Assembly (NCBI RefSeq): GCF_001598815.1
Contig: NZ_BCZQ01000003.1
Coordinates: forward strand, 434,001 to 498,000
DNA length: 64,000 nucleotides
Reading direction: 5' to 3'
DNA from: Sphingopyxis terrae subsp. terrae NBRC 15098
GTDB lineage: Bacteria > Pseudomonadota > Alphaproteobacteria > Sphingomonadales > Sphingomonadaceae
This document shows, piece by piece, positions 62,130-64,000 of the stretch (position 1 is its first letter; the number at the start of each line of letters is the position of its first letter). Both the position numbers and the translations under genes were made by a program. The notes beneath the pieces were generated by a model, which ran no database searches, was not told the origin of the DNA, and worked only from the letters and a program-made list of their open reading frames with translations.

Positions 62130-63728
62130 ATGACGTCCGATCGCGTTCAGGCGACGATCGAACGGGCGATCCGCAACCCGGAGCTGATGACGGCCGCGCT
62201 CGCGCTCGCCGAGGGGCGACTGCACGACGCAGAGCCGGCACTGAAGGCGCATCTCAAGCAAGACCCCTTCGACGTGACGGCGATTCGCATGCTTGCCGAA
62301 CTGGCGGCGCGTATCGAACGCTATCGCGACGCCGAAGCGCTGCTGCGCCGCGCGATCGAACTGGCGCCCGAATTTCTCGCCGCACGGTCGAACCTTGCAA
62401 CGATCCTCCACCGTCAGGGCCGTTCGGCCGAGGCGGTCGAGGAACTTGAAAAGCTGCAGCAGGTCGATCCCGACAATCTGATGAACGCCAACCTGAAGGC
62501 CGCTGCGCTCGGACGCGTCGGCGAGTTCGACGAGGCGCTCGCACTCTACGAGCGGGTATTGCAAGGCATCGATCGCCAGCCGCGCATCTGGATGTCCTAC
62601 GGTCATATGCTCAAGACGGTCGGGCGACAGGAGGACGCGATCGCCGCCTATCGCCGGGCGCTGGCGCTCAACCCCGCGCTCGGCGAGGTGTGGTGGAGCC
62701 TCGCCAACCTCAAGACCTTCCGCTTTTCGGACGCTGATCTGGATGCGATGCAGGCGCCGCTCGGCCGTGACGATCTGGCGGTCGAGGATCGTTTCCACCT
62801 CCATTTCGCGCTCGGCAAGGCGGAGGAGGACCGGCAGCGCCCGGCCGAGGCCTTTGCCCATTACGCGCGCGGCAATGGCTTGCGCCGGACCTTGCTCGAC
62901 TATGACGCCGATCAGACGCGCGCTGCGGTCGACCATGCCAAGGCGCTCTATACGCCAGATTTCTTTGCTTCGCGGTCCGATCATGGCGCCGATGCGCCCG
63001 ATCCCATTTTCATCGTCGGCATGCCGCGCGCGGGATCGACGCTGATCGAACAGATATTGTCGAGCCACTCGATGATCGAGGGGACCATGGAACTGCCCGA
63101 CATCCCCAGGCTCTTCGCCACGGCACGCGGGATGGGCGGAATCGCGAAACTGTCGGCGGAACAGGCCCGCGACCTTGGCGAAACCTATCTTCACCAGACG
63201 GAGATCCAGCGCAAGAGCGGCAAGCCCTTCTATATCGACAAGTTGCCGAACAACTGGCTGCATGTCGGCTTCATCCGGTTGATCCTGCCCAATGCGAAGA
63301 TCATCGACGCGCGGCGGCATCCGCTCGATTGCTGCTTTTCCAATTTCAAACAGCATTTTGCGCGCGGCCAGGCGTTCAGCTACGATCTTGCCGACATGGG
63401 GCGCTATTATGCCGATTATGTCGATCTGATGGACCATTTCGACGGCGTTCTGCCCGGCCATGTTCACCGCGTCTTTCATGAAGATGTGCTCGCCGATCTC
63501 GAAGCCGAAGTGCGCTCGATGCTCGGCTGGCTCGGCGTGCCGTTCGAACAGGCCTGCCTCGAATTTCACAAAAGCGACCGCGCGGTTCGCACCGCGAGTT
63601 CGGAACAGGTACGGCGGCCGATCAACCGCGATGGCGTCGGCCAGTGGCGTGCGATGGAGCCGTGGCTCGATCCCCTGAAAACTGCGCTCGGCCCGGCGCT
63701 CGACGCCTATCCCGCGCGCGGCGCATGA
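62130..63728 (+). CDS. TPR-containing sulfotransferase family protein
   Basis: 532 residues. TPR repeats cover about 25-210 (YRDAEALLRRAIELAPEFLA; RSAEAVEELEKLQQVDPDNL; QEDAIAAYRRALALNPALGE). The C-terminal sulfotransferase_3-like domain has the PAPS 5'-phosphosulfate loop FIVGMPRAGSTLIEQIL near residue 296 and the 3'-phosphate motif DARRHPLDCCFSNF. It starts two bases after the DsbA-like gene. The acceptor is unknown, but such genes often lie next to TonB-dependent receptors, as here. Confidence 0.92.
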   Translation: MTSDRVQATIERAIRNPELMTAALALAEGRLHDAEPALKAHLKQDPFDVTAIRMLAELAARIERYRDAEALLRRAIELAPEFLAARSNLATILHRQGRSAEAVEELEKLQQVDPDNLMNANLKAAALGRVGEFDEALALYERVLQGIDRQPRIWMSYGHMLKTVGRQEDAIAAYRRALALNPALGEVWWSLANLKTFRFSDADLDAMQAPLGRDDLAVEDRFHLHFALGKAEEDRQRPAEAFAHYARGNGLRRTLLDYDADQTRAAVDHAKALYTPDFFASRSDHGADAPDPIFIVGMPRAGSTLIEQILSSHSMIEGTMELPDIPRLFATARGMGGIAKLSAEQARDLGETYLHQTEIQRKSGKPFYIDKLPNNWLHVGFIRLILPNAKIIDARRHPLDCCFSNFKQHFARGQAFSYDLADMGRYYADYVDLMDHFDGVLPGHVHRVFHEDVLADLEAEVRSMLGWLGVPFEQACLEFHKSDRAVRTASSEQVRRPINRDGVGQWRAMEPWLDPLKTALGPALDAYPARGA

Positions 63729-63830
63729 TTGTTGCAATTTTGTCATAGTGACCGGGAATCTGCGTTCTTTGGGGGTGCTGCACGCGCGTCTCGATTGACG
63801 ATCGAAAGAAAGCTGGCACACCTCTTCGCT

Positions 63831-63856
63831 TGCGCTGCAACATATGGCGCAGCGCA
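63831..63856. promoter_or_regulatory. Inverted repeat in the leader of the TonB-receptor gene
   Basis: TGCGCTGC (63831-63838) and GCAGCGCA (63849-63856) are exact reverse complements around a 10-base centre containing CATATG. It lies immediately before the ribosome site AGGGGGG and could be an operator or a leader hairpin. Confidence 0.4.
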
Positions 63857-63873
63857 GAAAAGGGGGGTCTTGC

Positions 63874-64000
63874 ATGCGAGTCCATTTTTCGCACCGGGCG
63901 TTGCTTCTGGCATCGCTGTCCACGGCAGTCATGACATCGGGAACCGCGTTCGCCCAGGAGGGGCCGGGCGCGGCGAATAGCGACGAGATCGTCGTCACAG
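63874..64000 (+). CDS. TonB-dependent receptor, N-terminal fragment (runs off the window)
   Basis: 42 complete codons are visible. MRVHFSHRALLLASLSTAVM ending GTAFAQ is a Sec signal peptide, and DEIVVTA-type sequence soon after the cleavage site is the TonB box typical of sphingomonad receptors (DEIVVT visible before the window ends). AGGGGGG lies six bases before the ATG. It would be an outer-membrane transporter for siderophores, vitamins or oligosaccharides; substrate cannot be told. Confidence 0.85.
   Translation, partial: MRVHFSHRALLLASLSTAVMTSGTAFAQEGPGAANSDEIVVT

Noticed and set aside
63729..63980. Small plus-strand open frame overlapping the TonB-receptor start
   Set aside because: Out of frame with the clear signal peptide and TonB box of the receptor, and its internal sequence has no features.

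Overview
This is a high-GC chromosomal segment from an alphaproteobacterium, most likely an order Sphingomonadales member (Sphingopyxis/Sphingomonas type). The evidence is the strong GC-biased codon use, an F1-only ATP synthase operon (atpHAGDC, no Fo genes beside it), an Atp12 assembly factor, the cluster dnaA / rpsT / mutM / ubiE / ubiB / coaBC / dut, a DUF1254 protein, and a TPR-sulfotransferase next to a TonB-dependent receptor. Genus-level assignment is inference. No tRNA, rRNA, insertion sequence, prophage or CRISPR array was seen.

Layout. 1-1.8 kb: end of a PepSY membrane protein, then an ArsR regulator/SRPBCC pair behind a perfect 17-bp inverted repeat. 1.9-6 kb: potassium uptake unit (Kup with a short KdpD-like kinase and a KdpE-like regulator). 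6-9.8 kb: priA and a secreted esterase. 9.8-12.1 kb (minus): DUF1203 / ada / PEP-mutase-family operon joined by ATGA overlaps. 12.2-15.4 kb: DUF2306 membrane protein, exported trypsin-like protease, dienelactone hydrolase. 15.6-20.6 kb: atpHAGDC ending in an intrinsic terminator. 20.6-24.1 kb: Crp/Fnr regulator, DUF1254 protein, Sel1/SPOR protein. 24.4-27.3 kb: ParA-like ATPase, a disordered protein ending in a ribbon-helix-helix-like segment, and a TPR/SPOR protein. 27.4-31.8 kb: winged-helix regulator, then crcB / pseudouridine synthase / paiB-like / small membrane protein / atp12, with no intergenic gaps. 31.9-35.5 kb (minus): acyl-CoA synthetase / TetR / DsbA-fold isomerase / enoyl-CoA hydratase operon.

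35.7-46.7 kb: dnaA, rpsT and mutM on minus; ubiE, ubiB, a fused GtrB-GtrA glycosyltransferase, a polytopic GtrC-like candidate, coaBC, dut, a ThiF/MoeB-type E1 enzyme and a DsrE-like protein on plus. 46.7-55.6 kb (minus): a lipoprotein-type methyltransferase, prfB, PBP1A, a three-gene operon (lactone oxidase / PLP D-amino-acid enzyme / TetR) behind a 28-bp palindrome, and an amidase. 55.6-58.9 kb: long structured leader and RNase E. 59-64 kb: M48 metalloprotease, a DsbA-like protein with a huge cytoplasmic N-terminus, a TPR-sulfotransferase and the beginning of a TonB-dependent receptor.

The most interesting points are the ParA/RHH/SPOR locus with a second SPOR gene divergent to it; the rne leader with a terminator-like hairpin just before the start codon; a two-copy ~118-bp structured repeat whose central hairpin shows compensatory changes and whose copies have become the ribosome-binding site of ubiB and the 3' end of a tetR gene; a methyltransferase carrying a lipoprotein signal; and a GtrAB/GtrC-like module set inside a conserved housekeeping cluster.
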